From assembly GCA_964408805.1 (NCBI GenBank), contig CAYPAV010000033.1:1-35341 (forward strand): a DNA stretch of 35,341 bases. The letters are read 5' to 3'. A program made the translations under genes and the position numbers. Position 1 is the first letter of the stretch; the number at the start of each line of letters is the position of its first letter. The DNA comes from CAYPAV01 sp964408805 (GTDB lineage: Bacteria; Pseudomonadota; Alphaproteobacteria; UBA8366). A model generated the notes under the pieces. That model was not told the DNA's origin. It saw nothing but the letters and a program-made list of their open reading frames with translations, and made no database searches. Of this stretch, positions 8,505 through 16,956 are shown in pieces.

Positions 8505-9359
8505 ATGGAAGCGGGTATCTTTCTACCTTGTTCGGGGATCACGCCGCCGGATTTGATCGCGGCGGCGGCCAAGGCGGTCGAGGAGCGGGGGTTCCAGAGC
8601 ATCTGGGCGCCGGAGCACGTGGTCTTCTTCGAGGAATACGAATCCCAGTATCCCTATGCCGAGGACGGCAAGCTTCTCGGCTTCGACCACGGCATGATGG
8701 AGCCCTGGACCGCCCTCACCTTCATCGCGGCGCACACCGAAAAGGTCCGCCTTGGGACCGGTATCTGCCTGGTGCCCCAGCGGAACCCGGTCTATACGGC
8801 GAAACAGATCGCCGATCTCGATTTTCTCTCGAACGGCCGGGTGATCTTCGGCGTCGGCGTCGGCTGGCTACGGGAAGAGTTCGAGGCCCTGAACATGCCC
8901 TTCGAACGCCGCGGTGCCCGGGCGCGCGACCATATCGGGGTGATGAAGGCGCTCTGGACCCAGAAGGTCTCGTCCTACGAGGGCGAGTTTTACACTCTCC
9001 CGCCCTGTACCCAGAACCCAAAACCGGTGCAGAAGCCGCACCCGCCGATCTTCTTCGGCGGCGAGAGCGAGCCGGCGCTTCGCCGGGTTGCCGATCTCGG
9101 CCAGGGCTGGATGGGGGCGAGCCTGATGCCGGAGGACATGGCGGCGAAACTGGCCCGGCTCGACGAACTTCTCGCCGCGCGCGGCCGCAGCCGCGATGAC
9201 GTGAAGGTCTACATCCTCCCCAACCAGGCCCCGAAACCCGACCTCTTTCCGCGCTACGAGGAGGCCGGCGTCGAGCAGGTCATCCATCTGGTCCCGATGA
9301 AGAACATGGACGACATTCGCCAACGCCTCGACGGCATCGCCAAGATGGCGTTCGGGTGA
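8505..9359 (+). CDS. LLM-class (luciferase-like) flavin-dependent oxidoreductase
   Basis: This 284-aa protein is a TIM-barrel oxidoreductase of the luciferase-like monooxygenase superfamily, using F420 or FMN. It begins with the typical short strand GIFLPCSG, followed by a W-A-P-E-H substrate/cofactor segment (SIWAPEHV). It then has KVRLGTGICLVPQRNPV, DFLSNGRVIFGVGVGWLREEF (the most conserved block of the family, around residues 105-128), and PPIFFGGESEPALRRVADLGQGW. This layout matches the TIGR03619-like group annotated as F420-dependent. Whether this organism makes F420 cannot be seen here. ATG 8505 is preferred to the ATG at 8469 because the family begins at this point and GAGG lies 5 nt upstream. 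The gene converges on the histidine kinase. Confidence 0.9.
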   Translation: MEAGIFLPCSGITPPDLIAAAAKAVEERGFQSIWAPEHVVFFEEYESQYPYAEDGKLLGFDHGMMEPWTALTFIAAHTEKVRLGTGICLVPQRNPVYTAKQIADLDFLSNGRVIFGVGVGWLREEFEALNMPFERRGARARDHIGVMKALWTQKVSSYEGEFYTLPPCTQNPKPVQKPHPPIFFGGESEPALRRVADLGQGWMGASLMPEDMAAKLARLDELLAARGRSRDDVKVYILPNQAPKPDLFPRYEEAGVEQVIHLVPMKNMDDIRQRLDGIAKMAFG

Positions 9360-9388
9360 GGATTCCCGTGAGTGGAATGCGGTAAGCG

Positions 9389-12300
9389 CTAGTTATCCAG
9401 CGCCTTTCGGACCGCCAATGCGAGCTCGGTCTTCCGATAGGGCTTGGTCAGGACCGCAACGTTCTCGGCCGGATCGTCACCCTGTCCCAACTGTTTCTCG
9501 GTATGGCCCGAGGTGAAGAGCAGTTTCAATTCGGGATGCCGATCGCTGGCCTTTTCGGCCAAATCGGGGCCGCTCATGCCGGCGGGCATCTCGACATCGG
9601 TAAATAAGAGGTCGATATCCTCGGCCCCCGCCAAGACGGCGAGCGCAATTGGCCCATCGGGCGCTTCCAACACGCGGTAGCCCAAATCCTCCAGCATCGC
9701 GGCCACCGCGACGCGGACCATCTCGTTATCGTCGACGACGAGAATTCTTTCGCCGCCGCGCATTTCTCCGGCCGCGACGGCCGCGGGATCGACCTTCGTC
9801 CCGGCCTCGCCTCCCACGGCGATGGGCAGAAATATTCGGACCGTCGTGCCCCGCCCCACCTCGCTCTCGATCTCGACATGGCCGCCCGATTGACTGACGA
9901 AACCGTAAACCATACTGAGCCCCAGGCCGGTACCCTGACCGGTCTCCTTGGTTGTGAAAAACGGCTCGAACACTCTTGTAATGACTTCGGGCGCCATCCC
10001 GCCACCGCTGTCGGACACCGATAACATGGTATAATTTCCCGGTGCGAATTCGGTGGATCGCGCCGCGTCGAGCGATAGGTTCGCGGTTTCGAGCGTCAGA
10101 ATTCCGCCGCCGGGCATCGCGTCCCGCGCATTGATCGCAAGGTTCAGGATCGCGTTCTCGATCTGCGAGGGATCGGTCAAGCACGATTGCAGATCGCGAC
10201 CTTCCACAATTCTAATCTCGATCTTACCGCCGAGCGTCCGCGCCAAGAGATCGTACATCGAGCGCACTGTTCCGTTCAGATCGATCGGCACTGTCTTGAG
10301 CGATTGATGACGCGAAAAGGTGAGCAGTCGATCGGTCAAATCGCTCCCGCGCAAGACCGCTTCCTTCGCGTTCAATGCCAGGGTTTGCACCTTTGCGTCA
10401 TCCGCCACGCGCTCGGCCAAGAGCTCGATATTCGTCAAAACCGCGGCCAGAAGATTATTGAAGTCATGCGCGATACCGCCCGTTAGCTGGCCCACCGTTT
10501 CCATTTTTTGGGACTGAACGAGTTTTGCCTCGAGGTCGCGTTGTTCGGTGACGTCGATATTGACGGTGCCGATTGCCGTGCACTCGCCGTCGGACCCGAA
10601 TATCGGGAATTTGTGGGTCCAGACCTTGCGGGTGACGCCGTCGGGATAAAGCGCCTCGCGCTCCTGGATCACCGGCTCGCCCCGGGTCGCGATCAGACGA
10701 TCATGTCCGGCGATCCGGTCGGCGATGTCTTTTGGCAGAAAATCATGAGTGGTCTTGCCAAGGAATTCAGCGTCGGCCTCGACATTCAGCCATTCACGCA
10801 AGGTCTTGTTGCCAATCAGGAAACGGCCCTCGATGTCCTTGAGCACGATCGCCGCGGGCGAATTGTCGACCACGGCCCGAAATCTCTCCTCACTGTCACG
10901 GAGGCGCCGTTCCGCTTCCTTTCGCTCGGTGACATCCAGGCCCATCGCGAAATATCCCAGGACCTCGCCATCGGCATCCACATTCGGGACATTGACGGCC
11001 TCGATGTCCCGCCGGATGCCGTCGCGATAGAGGATTTCGGATTCGAACGACACTTCCTTTCTGGCCAACACCTCCAACATCGGAGGGCGGAACGTCGTGT
11101 AGTTCTCGCCGTGTATCTCGGCTACGGACATGCCAATGAGTTCTTCCTCGGACGCCGCAAACCACTCGGCGCCGAGCCTGTTCACGAGACGATATCTTTC
11201 GTCCGCATCGATATAGGCGATGAAGGCCGGCAGTGAGTCGATGACCAAACGAAGCTGCTGTTCGCTTTCCCGCAACGACTGTTCCGCCCGCTTCATCGCC
11301 GTGATGTCGGTCCGGATGGAAACGGTACCACCGCCGCTCAATCGCCGTTCGCTGCAGAGTAGCCATCTCCCATCCGCCAGTTGCTGTTCGTGCGTCCCTT
11401 CGGCAGCTCTGTACTGCGCCATGCGAAGGTCCATCCATTCGTCGAGATTTTCAACGGCTCCCACAACGGCGCCACGCTGGAAGACGATCCGGGCTATATC
11501 CTCGAGCTTATTGCCCGGCACGAACACATCGTTTCCCTGCGGATAGAAATCACGATACTTGCTGTTGCAGATCACGAAACGCTCGTCGGCATCGTAAAGT
11601 ATGAAGCCCTCGGGAATACTTTCGATGGCGTCAACAAGTTGGGCTTCGCTCCTTTGCAAAGCGGCTTCCGCCCGCTTGCGCTCGGTAATGTCCGTATTGA
11701 TATTTCCCACGAGACTGGGCGATCCGTCGGCGCCAAGGATCGGAAATTTGGTCGTGGTGACGTTGCGCAACTCGCCATCGGCGTTGGTCAGTTCGTATTC
11801 CCTTTCGAAACTCTGCCCATCCGCGAGGACCTGTTTATCGGTGGCCATGAACCGGTCGGCAAGTTCGTCGCCAAAAAGTTCATGCGGAGATTTGCCGGCT
11901 ATTTCCCCACTAGAGAGGCCGAAGAACTTATTGTACGCCGCGTTGGCCAGCACGGACCGGCTCTCGGTATCCTTGATGTGTACCGATAACGGCAGACTGT
12001 CGAACAGTGCCCGGAATCGCGTCTCACTCTCCGCGAGAGCCGCCTCCGCCCGCTTCCGTTCGGTGATATCGAAATGCCAGACCATGGTGCAGTCCCGACC
12101 GTCGAAATGAATGGGCCGCGTATTCATTGAAACCCACCATTCGGTCCCATCGACGCGCCGCCTTCGGGCTTCGAAATCAATCAGGTCATCGCCGGTTTCC
12201 ATGCTCGCATTGACGAGTTGTAGTTCCTTCTGATCGACCCAGCTATCGGCAATATCCGTATTGACGAGCTCATCCGAGGTTGGAAACCCGAACATTTCAG

Positions 12301-13429
12301 CGAGCGTATCATTCGAGAACAACCGCTTCGCGACGATTCGATCGCCCTCCTGCGTGTGGCTGACAACGGCCACGCCCATCGGGCTATTTTCGAGAATCTC
12401 GCGCGAGCGGAATTCGTTTGCGCGCAATGCCGCCTCGGCCTCGACGATTGCCGTGATGTCGCTTCCCGTGCCGCGATAGCCCTTGAAGCCGCCATCCGTA
12501 TCGAACATCGGAACGCCGCTGTTGCGCGACCAGGATATTTCGCCGTTCTCGGTCACGTGACGATAGACGAAGTCCCGGTAGGGTTTGCGCGCCGCCATAG
12601 TCGCGAGATGCTCTTCCCAGCCATCGGGCCTGTCGTCATCGCCCAGCAATTCATCGCGCGTTTTACCTTGGTACCAGGCGGCCGATCCGCCAAGGATTCG
12701 CTCGATATTCGGAGACACATATGTAAAGCGAAGATCCGCATCCGTCTCCCAGAACCAATCGGCCCCGGATTCCGCAAGATCGCGGAATCGTTCTTCGCTC
12801 TCCCGCAAGGCAAGCTCGATCCGTTTTTGCTCCGTGACGTTGACAGCTGTACCTCGATAGCCCTGGAACGCGCCGCCGTCATCGAATACGGGCCGACCAT
12901 TGGTCGTGAAATACAGTTTCGAACCATCCGGACGACGAAAGCCGATGAGGAGGCCACGATATGCTTCCCGGCGATCGAAGGCGTCGAGAAGGTGATTTCG
13001 GCTATCGCCCCCAACGCCGGACACATTCTCGTAATATTTCTCGAGAATCTCGCGACGAGTCTTGCCGACGATGTCCTCTGGGCGAAGTCCCGAGACCTCG
13101 TAGAACGTGTTCGTCAAATATTTGAAACGACCTTCCGAATCGGCTTCCCACAGCCAATCCGAAGCGGTTTCCGCGAACTCGCGAAAGCGGCTATCATTCT
13201 CTCTCAGCCGTTCTTCCGTGCCGCTGTGTTCGTCGACCTCCCGCGAATATGTCGCGGTCCGAGATTCTGTCTGCTTCTCCTGCTGCAACGGCGCCAAGTC
13301 GGTTCGCGACTGCCGGGCCGCATCGTCGGAATTCAGCCACGCGTCATCGAGTTCGCGCTGCAATTCGACAACGTGATCGACCAATTCCGCCTTCGTCTTG
13401 CGAAGGAGTTTTTTTCGAACAGCCTGCAT
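9389..13429 (-). CDS. Hybrid sensor histidine kinase with seven PAS domains and a receiver domain
   Basis: This 1346-aa soluble protein has no membrane segment. A short N-terminal coiled coil (1-60) precedes seven PAS domains beginning near residues 80, 210, 335, 467, 592, 720 and 844. Most start with an S-E-x-R/Q-F/L helix and end in a D-I/V-T-E-R-K linker. The HisKA domain has His988 in GGIAHDFNNLL. The HATPase domain has the N box NLAINARDAM (1096-1105), SDSGGGM, and TGQGTGLGLSMVYGF. The receiver domain (about 1226-1346) has VVDDNE, phosphoacceptor Asp1278 in FTDVEMP, and Lys1329. The sensor inputs are intracellular and unknown. No heme or flavin site can be assigned with confidence. There is no partner regulator gene next to it. 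The start is ATG at 13429 with no clear Shine-Dalgarno site. Confidence 0.95.
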   Translation of the reverse strand: MQAVRKKLLRKTKAELVDHVVELQRELDDAWLNSDDAARQSRTDLAPLQQEKQTESRTATYSREVDEHSGTEERLRENDSRFREFAETASDWLWEADSEGRFKYLTNTFYEVSGLRPEDIVGKTRREILEKYYENVSGVGGDSRNHLLDAFDRREAYRGLLIGFRRPDGSKLYFTTNGRPVFDDGGAFQGYRGTAVNVTEQKRIELALRESEERFRDLAESGADWFWETDADLRFTYVSPNIERILGGSAAWYQGKTRDELLGDDDRPDGWEEHLATMAARKPYRDFVYRHVTENGEISWSRNSGVPMFDTDGGFKGYRGTGSDITAIVEAEAALRANEFRSREILENSPMGVAVVSHTQEGDRIVAKRLFSNDTLAEMFGFPTSDELVNTDIADSWVDQKELQLVNASMETGDDLIDFEARRRRVDGTEWWVSMNTRPIHFDGRDCTMVWHFDITERKRAEAALAESETRFRALFDSLPLSVHIKDTESRSVLANAAYNKFFGLSSGEIAGKSPHELFGDELADRFMATDKQVLADGQSFEREYELTNADGELRNVTTTKFPILGADGSPSLVGNINTDITERKRAEAALQRSEAQLVDAIESIPEGFILYDADERFVICNSKYRDFYPQGNDVFVPGNKLEDIARIVFQRGAVVGAVENLDEWMDLRMAQYRAAEGTHEQQLADGRWLLCSERRLSGGGTVSIRTDITAMKRAEQSLRESEQQLRLVIDSLPAFIAYIDADERYRLVNRLGAEWFAASEEELIGMSVAEIHGENYTTFRPPMLEVLARKEVSFESEILYRDGIRRDIEAVNVPNVDADGEVLGYFAMGLDVTERKEAERRLRDSEERFRAVVDNSPAAIVLKDIEGRFLIGNKTLREWLNVEADAEFLGKTTHDFLPKDIADRIAGHDRLIATRGEPVIQEREALYPDGVTRKVWTHKFPIFGSDGECTAIGTVNIDVTEQRDLEAKLVQSQKMETVGQLTGGIAHDFNNLLAAVLTNIELLAERVADDAKVQTLALNAKEAVLRGSDLTDRLLTFSRHQSLKTVPIDLNGTVRSMYDLLARTLGGKIEIRIVEGRDLQSCLTDPSQIENAILNLAINARDAMPGGGILTLETANLSLDAARSTEFAPGNYTMLSVSDSGGGMAPEVITRVFEPFFTTKETGQGTGLGLSMVYGFVSQSGGHVEIESEVGRGTTVRIFLPIAVGGEAGTKVDPAAVAAGEMRGGERILVVDDNEMVRVAVAAMLEDLGYRVLEAPDGPIALAVLAGAEDIDLLFTDVEMPAGMSGPDLAEKASDRHPELKLLFTSGHTEKQLGQGDDPAENVAVLTKPYRKTELALAVRKALDN

Positions 13430-13576
13430 TTATCGATTCCACACGGGATTTGCGAATGCGACTAATTACTAACACACAAGCGCTCATGTTCCATTACATC
13501 GAAAATGGTTAACAATTCGTGTCCAAGACCACTTTCAATCCAACCGATCCATCGATGCCTCCCAAGGGTCCGGCGC

Positions 13577-15130
13577 TTACCGTCTTCGGGATCGAGCGAG
13601 GACCCAGGCCGGGATCAGCGCCAGCAGATAAATCGACACCAGGACCCAGAATCCATCCTGGAAGGCCCGCGTGATGCCCTGGGCATAGAGGACCTCGCCA
13701 AGATAGTGCAATGCGCCTGGATCCTGTACCGCGGCCGGGACCCCGGCTTCGCGCAGGAGTTCGCCGACATTCGCCAATAATTCCCGGCTCGCCGCGTTCG
13801 AGGGATCCTGCGTCGCCGTCAGGGCGTGGCTGTGATGGAAGGTCTGGGTATCGACGTAGACGACCCAGGCATTGGTGCCGAGCGAACCACCCCCCTGGCG
13901 GATGAAATTGACCGCGCCGGCCCCCGCGTTCAGCTTCTCCGACGGCAGGGCGCCGAGGGCGGTGTTCATGAGGAACGGCTGCACGAAGGTCGAACCGAGA
14001 CGACCGACGGCACCGAATAACACGATTGCAAGGTAGCCCGTGTTGACATCGGCGAAAGCCATCGGCAGCGTCCCGATGGCCAGGATCGATGCACCGAACA
14101 TGATCGCCTTTCCCGGCTCGATGCGGTCCGAGAGATGTCCCGTGAAGGGCACCATGCAGACGGCGAGCATCATGCCCGGCACCAGCGAGAAACCCGCATC
14201 GACCGGCGACAGGCCCTGGACGAGCTGCGTGAAGACGGGAAAGGCGTAGGTGGTGGTGAAATTCCCGATCCCGGTCAGGAAGGTAATGAAAAGAACGATG
14301 ACGAACTGCTTGTTCTGGAACAACGTCACGTCGAGGAGTGTCGGCCCCGGCCGCCGCTGACTGAATACGAAACCGATACCCGCCGCGAGCCCGACGAACC
14401 CGAGGATGAGGATGTAATCCGAGTTCCAGCCCTTCCGCGGGCCGTCGGTCAGGCCGGTCATGACGCAAGACAGCGTGACCGCGATCAGGATATAGCCGAT
14501 CCAGTCGAACGGTTCACCGCCGGGCTTGCGCACCGACGGCATGAAGATCAGCCCCAGCGGCAGGGCGAAGAGGATAAGCGGCAGCGGCAGCCAGAAAATA
14601 TAGCGCCAGCTCAGCACCTCCAGCGCCAGCCCGCCGACCGGCGGCCCCATCGCCACCGCCAGCACCAGCCCCATCGAATAGAGCCCCATCGCGAAGCCGC
14701 GCCGCGACTGCGGAAACACCTGGAAGACCGTCACCATGACCAGGGGTTGGACGATCCCGGTGGCGGCCCCCTGCAGGATGCGGCCGAAGACCACCGTGTC
14801 GAAACTCTCGCCGAGGCCTGCGATCATGCTGCCGATGGAGAACAGGACAAGCGTGATCGTGAAGCCGTAGCGCTGGCCGAAAACCGCGACGACCCAGGCG
14901 TTCAGCAACTGGCAGGTGGTCATCGCGACGTTGAAGGAGGTCGCCATCAGCTGCGCCTGATCCTGTCCGACCCCGTAGGCGCCCATCACGTCTGGGACGG
15001 CGACGTTCACGATGGTGCCGGACAGCACCATGGTGAACGCCGCCGACATGCTGGAGATCATAACCAGCACCCGGTAGGGCTGCCCGAACCGCGCGAACAG
15101 GTCGTCGATCGTTTCGGTTTGAATCGCCAT
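13577..15130 (-). CDS. DHA2-family MFS drug/solute efflux transporter
   Basis: This 517-aa protein is an inner-membrane major facilitator of the EmrB/QacA (DHA2, 14-helix) type. Visible signatures are the first helix with GTIVNVAVPDVMGAYGV, the WVVAVFGQRYG loop A region after helix 2, and GRILQGAATGIVQPLVMV with motif C-like LYSMGLVLAVAMGPPVGG in helix 5. A conserved WRYIFWLPLPLILFAL block follows. Substrates of this family are hydrophobic drugs or metabolites exported with proton antiport. No membrane-fusion protein (EmrA) gene accompanies it. The ATG at 15130 is preferred to the adjacent TTG at 15133, which directly follows a stop codon. The gene is divergent from the UGSC selenoprotein gene across a 215-nt spacer, so shared regulation is possible but not shown. 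Confidence 0.92.
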   Translation of the reverse strand: MAIQTETIDDLFARFGQPYRVLVMISSMSAAFTMVLSGTIVNVAVPDVMGAYGVGQDQAQLMATSFNVAMTTCQLLNAWVVAVFGQRYGFTITLVLFSIGSMIAGLGESFDTVVFGRILQGAATGIVQPLVMVTVFQVFPQSRRGFAMGLYSMGLVLAVAMGPPVGGLALEVLSWRYIFWLPLPLILFALPLGLIFMPSVRKPGGEPFDWIGYILIAVTLSCVMTGLTDGPRKGWNSDYILILGFVGLAAGIGFVFSQRRPGPTLLDVTLFQNKQFVIVLFITFLTGIGNFTTTYAFPVFTQLVQGLSPVDAGFSLVPGMMLAVCMVPFTGHLSDRIEPGKAIMFGASILAIGTLPMAFADVNTGYLAIVLFGAVGRLGSTFVQPFLMNTALGALPSEKLNAGAGAVNFIRQGGGSLGTNAWVVYVDTQTFHHSHALTATQDPSNAASRELLANVGELLREAGVPAAVQDPGALHYLGEVLYAQGITRAFQDGFWVLVSIYLLALIPAWVLARSRRR

Positions 15131-15345
15131 CAACTAGCGCCGCCTCGCTTTTCCGCGCTTTCGGCCGGCATATCGAGAGACCAAGGAGCCGATCAAGTGC
15201 GCACTGCCGATGTATTCCGAACCTCGACCAAGGCAAATACCCCGATTGGCAGGTGGGATGGTATGTGCTTGGCCGAGTGATCTTGCTTCATTCCCTCTCC
15301 CTGCCTAGGCTACGGGAACCATCATCTCCCGGAAAGGAGTGCATA

Positions 15346-15873
15346 ATGCGGATCGTCAATCCATCCTTCGGCCTCGATGAGGCGGGGGCGCAGCGGAGCG
15401 AGGCGGTCGAGGCGGGCTCGGCCGATTGGTCTCAAGACCCCATCGCGATCATCTCGAACTCGAAGCCGAATGCGCGCGAACTGCTCGAGGGAGTTCGCCA
15501 GCAAATGGGTGTCTACCGTTCGACAGACAATATCGATTACTTGTCGAAGGAAAGTGCTGCCATGCCCGCGCCGGCCGAGTTGATCGACGAGGTTGCCGGA
15601 AAATACAAGGGGGCCATACTCGCCCTAGCCGATTGAGGGTCGTGCTCGTCGTGGAGTTTCCATGACAGTATCGAACTCGAAAATCGCGGCGTCGAAACCT
15701 ATATCGTCATAACCGAAACCTTCCTTCCGCTGGTCCGCGCGCAGGCAAAGGCGCGCAAGGCCACGCCGAAACTGCTGATCGTGAAGCATCCGATTGGTGG
15801 TCTGAACGCGGAGGAACTGGCGGAACGCATCGGCGTTGCGTCGAGCGAGTTGAAGGGCGCCGTTAGCGCCTGA
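15346..15873 (+). CDS. UGSC-family selenoprotein (in-frame TGA read as selenocysteine)
   Basis: A standard call stops at TGA 15634-15636 and gives a 96-aa stub. The same frame stays open for 79 further codons to the TGA at 15871, and the junction reads Sec-Gly-Ser-Cys: the UGSC signature that names a family of Sec/Cys redox proteins. Both sides match that family as I know it. Before the TGA come IAIISNSKPNARELLEGVR and a KYKGAILALAD strand. After it come SSWSFHDSIELENRGV, a TETFLPLVRAQA helix and IVKHPIGGLNAEEL. The full product is 175 aa with Sec97 and Cys100. AAAGGAG at 15333-15339 precedes ATG 15346 by 6 nt. A SECIS-like hairpin begins 11 nt after the TGA. The family's biochemical reaction is not known to me. 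A Sec-x-x-Cys pair suggests thiol/selenol redox chemistry. The gene leads an operon-like run with the next three genes. Confidence 0.9.
15634..15636 (+). other. Selenocysteine codon (recoded TGA)
   Basis: This TGA is in frame between GCC-GAT and GGG-TCG-TGC, so translation as Sec yields the U-G-S-C motif. The recoding is inferred from the family motif, downstream frame conservation and the adjacent hairpin. Confidence 0.88.
15648..15666 (+). promoter_or_regulatory. Bacterial SECIS element of the UGSC gene
   Basis: The arms GTCGTGGA (15648-15655) and TCCATGAC (15659-15666) pair over 8 bp with one G-U pair, closing a GTT loop. The stem starts 11 nt after the TGA, and the loop G is at +20. This is the spacing of the minimal upper stem-loop in E. 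coli fdhF, where SelB binds a GU-containing loop. Confidence 0.8.
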
Positions 15874-15905
15874 CGGCCGCGTCACGAAAGGGCAATGACC
15901 GGGAA

Positions 15906-16946
15906 ATGACGGACCTTACCGAGAGTGAGGTGATTGAGGTCGGCGATCTCGATCCCGAGCAATGGAACGACTACGCCGCCGAACAGGGCTGGAGCGACGG
16001 GTTTCCCCTTTTCGCACCGACCGAGGATAAGGTCGAGCGCTTCATCGAGACCTGCCGCGGCGACAACGAGCCCTTTTTGCCGATGTCGCCGCGCCGGGTC
16101 GTTCCGACCCTGCAATCCATCGCCGCGAATGCGGTCATGGCCGGCTGCCAGCCGGAATATTTCCCGGTCGTCCTGGCGGCGGTACGGGCGGTGCTCAACC
16201 CGGACTACAATCTCCACGGCACCCTGGCAACGACGCATCCCTGCGCGCCGATGCTGCTGATCAACGGGCCGCTCCGCCAGGCGCTCGAAATCAACTGCGC
16301 CGGCAACTGCTTCGGCCAGGGCCGTCGCGCCAATGCCACGATCGGCCGGGCGCTGCAGTTAACCCTATTGAATGTCGGTGGCGCCAAACCGGGAGAGATG
16401 GACCGCTCGACCCAGGGCTCGCCGGCGAAATTCGCCTTCTGTTTCGGTGAGAACGAGGAGGAGAGCCCGTGGGAGCCCTATCACGTGCGCCGCGGTTTTG
16501 ATGCCGGCGACAGCGTGGTCACCGCCCTTCCCTGCGAGCCGCCGCACAACATCAACGATCACGGCAGCACGTCGGGCGACGGCATCCTGATGACCATCGC
16601 GGGCACGATTTCCCAGACCGGCGGCAACACCATTCACGGCACCGCCCCCTATATGATCGCGATCGGGCCTGAGCATGCCCAGACCCTGCACCGCGACGGC
16701 TGGAAAATTCCGGACATGCAGGAGAAGATCTACAAGGATTCCGCCGTTCACGTCTCCCGCGTCTCGAAGGAGAACCAGTCCCATTACGTCGATCGCGGAC
16801 AAAAAGTGATCAACGATCACTACCACCTGACGCGCAATCCCCAGGACATCCAGATCGTCGTCGCGGGCGGCCCCGGCAAGCACTCGGCCTATATCCCGAC
16901 CTTCGGCTTCACCGAGGCGTGTTCCGTTCGGATCGCCCACGTCTGA
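15906..16946 (+). CDS. Conserved protein of unknown function, UGSC-associated (paralogue 1)
   Basis: This 346-aa soluble protein has no signal peptide or membrane segment. It shares its whole layout with the next gene. The common elements are a DGFPLFAPT-type motif (31-39), MAGCQPEYFPVVLAAV (78-93, Cys81), an HG-x-LATTHP stretch, NCAGNCFGQGRRANATIGRA (130-149, Cys131 and Cys135), LNVGGAKPGEMDRSTQG, and a C-terminal PQDIQIVVAGGPGKHSAYIP block. The conserved cysteines, glycine-rich loop and histidines suggest an enzyme or redox partner rather than a structural protein, but no fold can be assigned by eye. I recall proteins of this type beside or fused with UGSC-family proteins, which fits the 32-nt gap to the selenoprotein gene. 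The start is ATG 15906 with only a weak ribosome binding site. Confidence 0.8.
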   Translation: MTDLTESEVIEVGDLDPEQWNDYAAEQGWSDGFPLFAPTEDKVERFIETCRGDNEPFLPMSPRRVVPTLQSIAANAVMAGCQPEYFPVVLAAVRAVLNPDYNLHGTLATTHPCAPMLLINGPLRQALEINCAGNCFGQGRRANATIGRALQLTLLNVGGAKPGEMDRSTQGSPAKFAFCFGENEEESPWEPYHVRRGFDAGDSVVTALPCEPPHNINDHGSTSGDGILMTIAGTISQTGGNTIHGTAPYMIAIGPEHAQTLHRDGWKIPDMQEKIYKDSAVHVSRVSKENQSHYVDRGQKVINDHYHLTRNPQDIQIVVAGGPGKHSAYIPTFGFTEACSVRIAHV

Positions 16947-16956
16947 CGGCCGGGCG

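Noticed and set aside
12356..13465. 369-aa plus-strand ORF antisense to the histidine kinase
   Set aside because: The opposite strand encodes clear PAS domains with conserved motifs, and this frame has none.
14135..15280. 381-aa plus-strand ORF antisense to the MFS transporter
   Set aside because: It is rich in charged residues (His/Arg/Asp) as expected of the complement of membrane-helix codons, with no domain.
15253..15636. Short hypothetical protein of 96-127 aa ending at the TGA
   Set aside because: The downstream frame is conserved and completes the UGSC motif, and a SECIS-like hairpin follows, so the TGA is taken as Sec rather than a stop.
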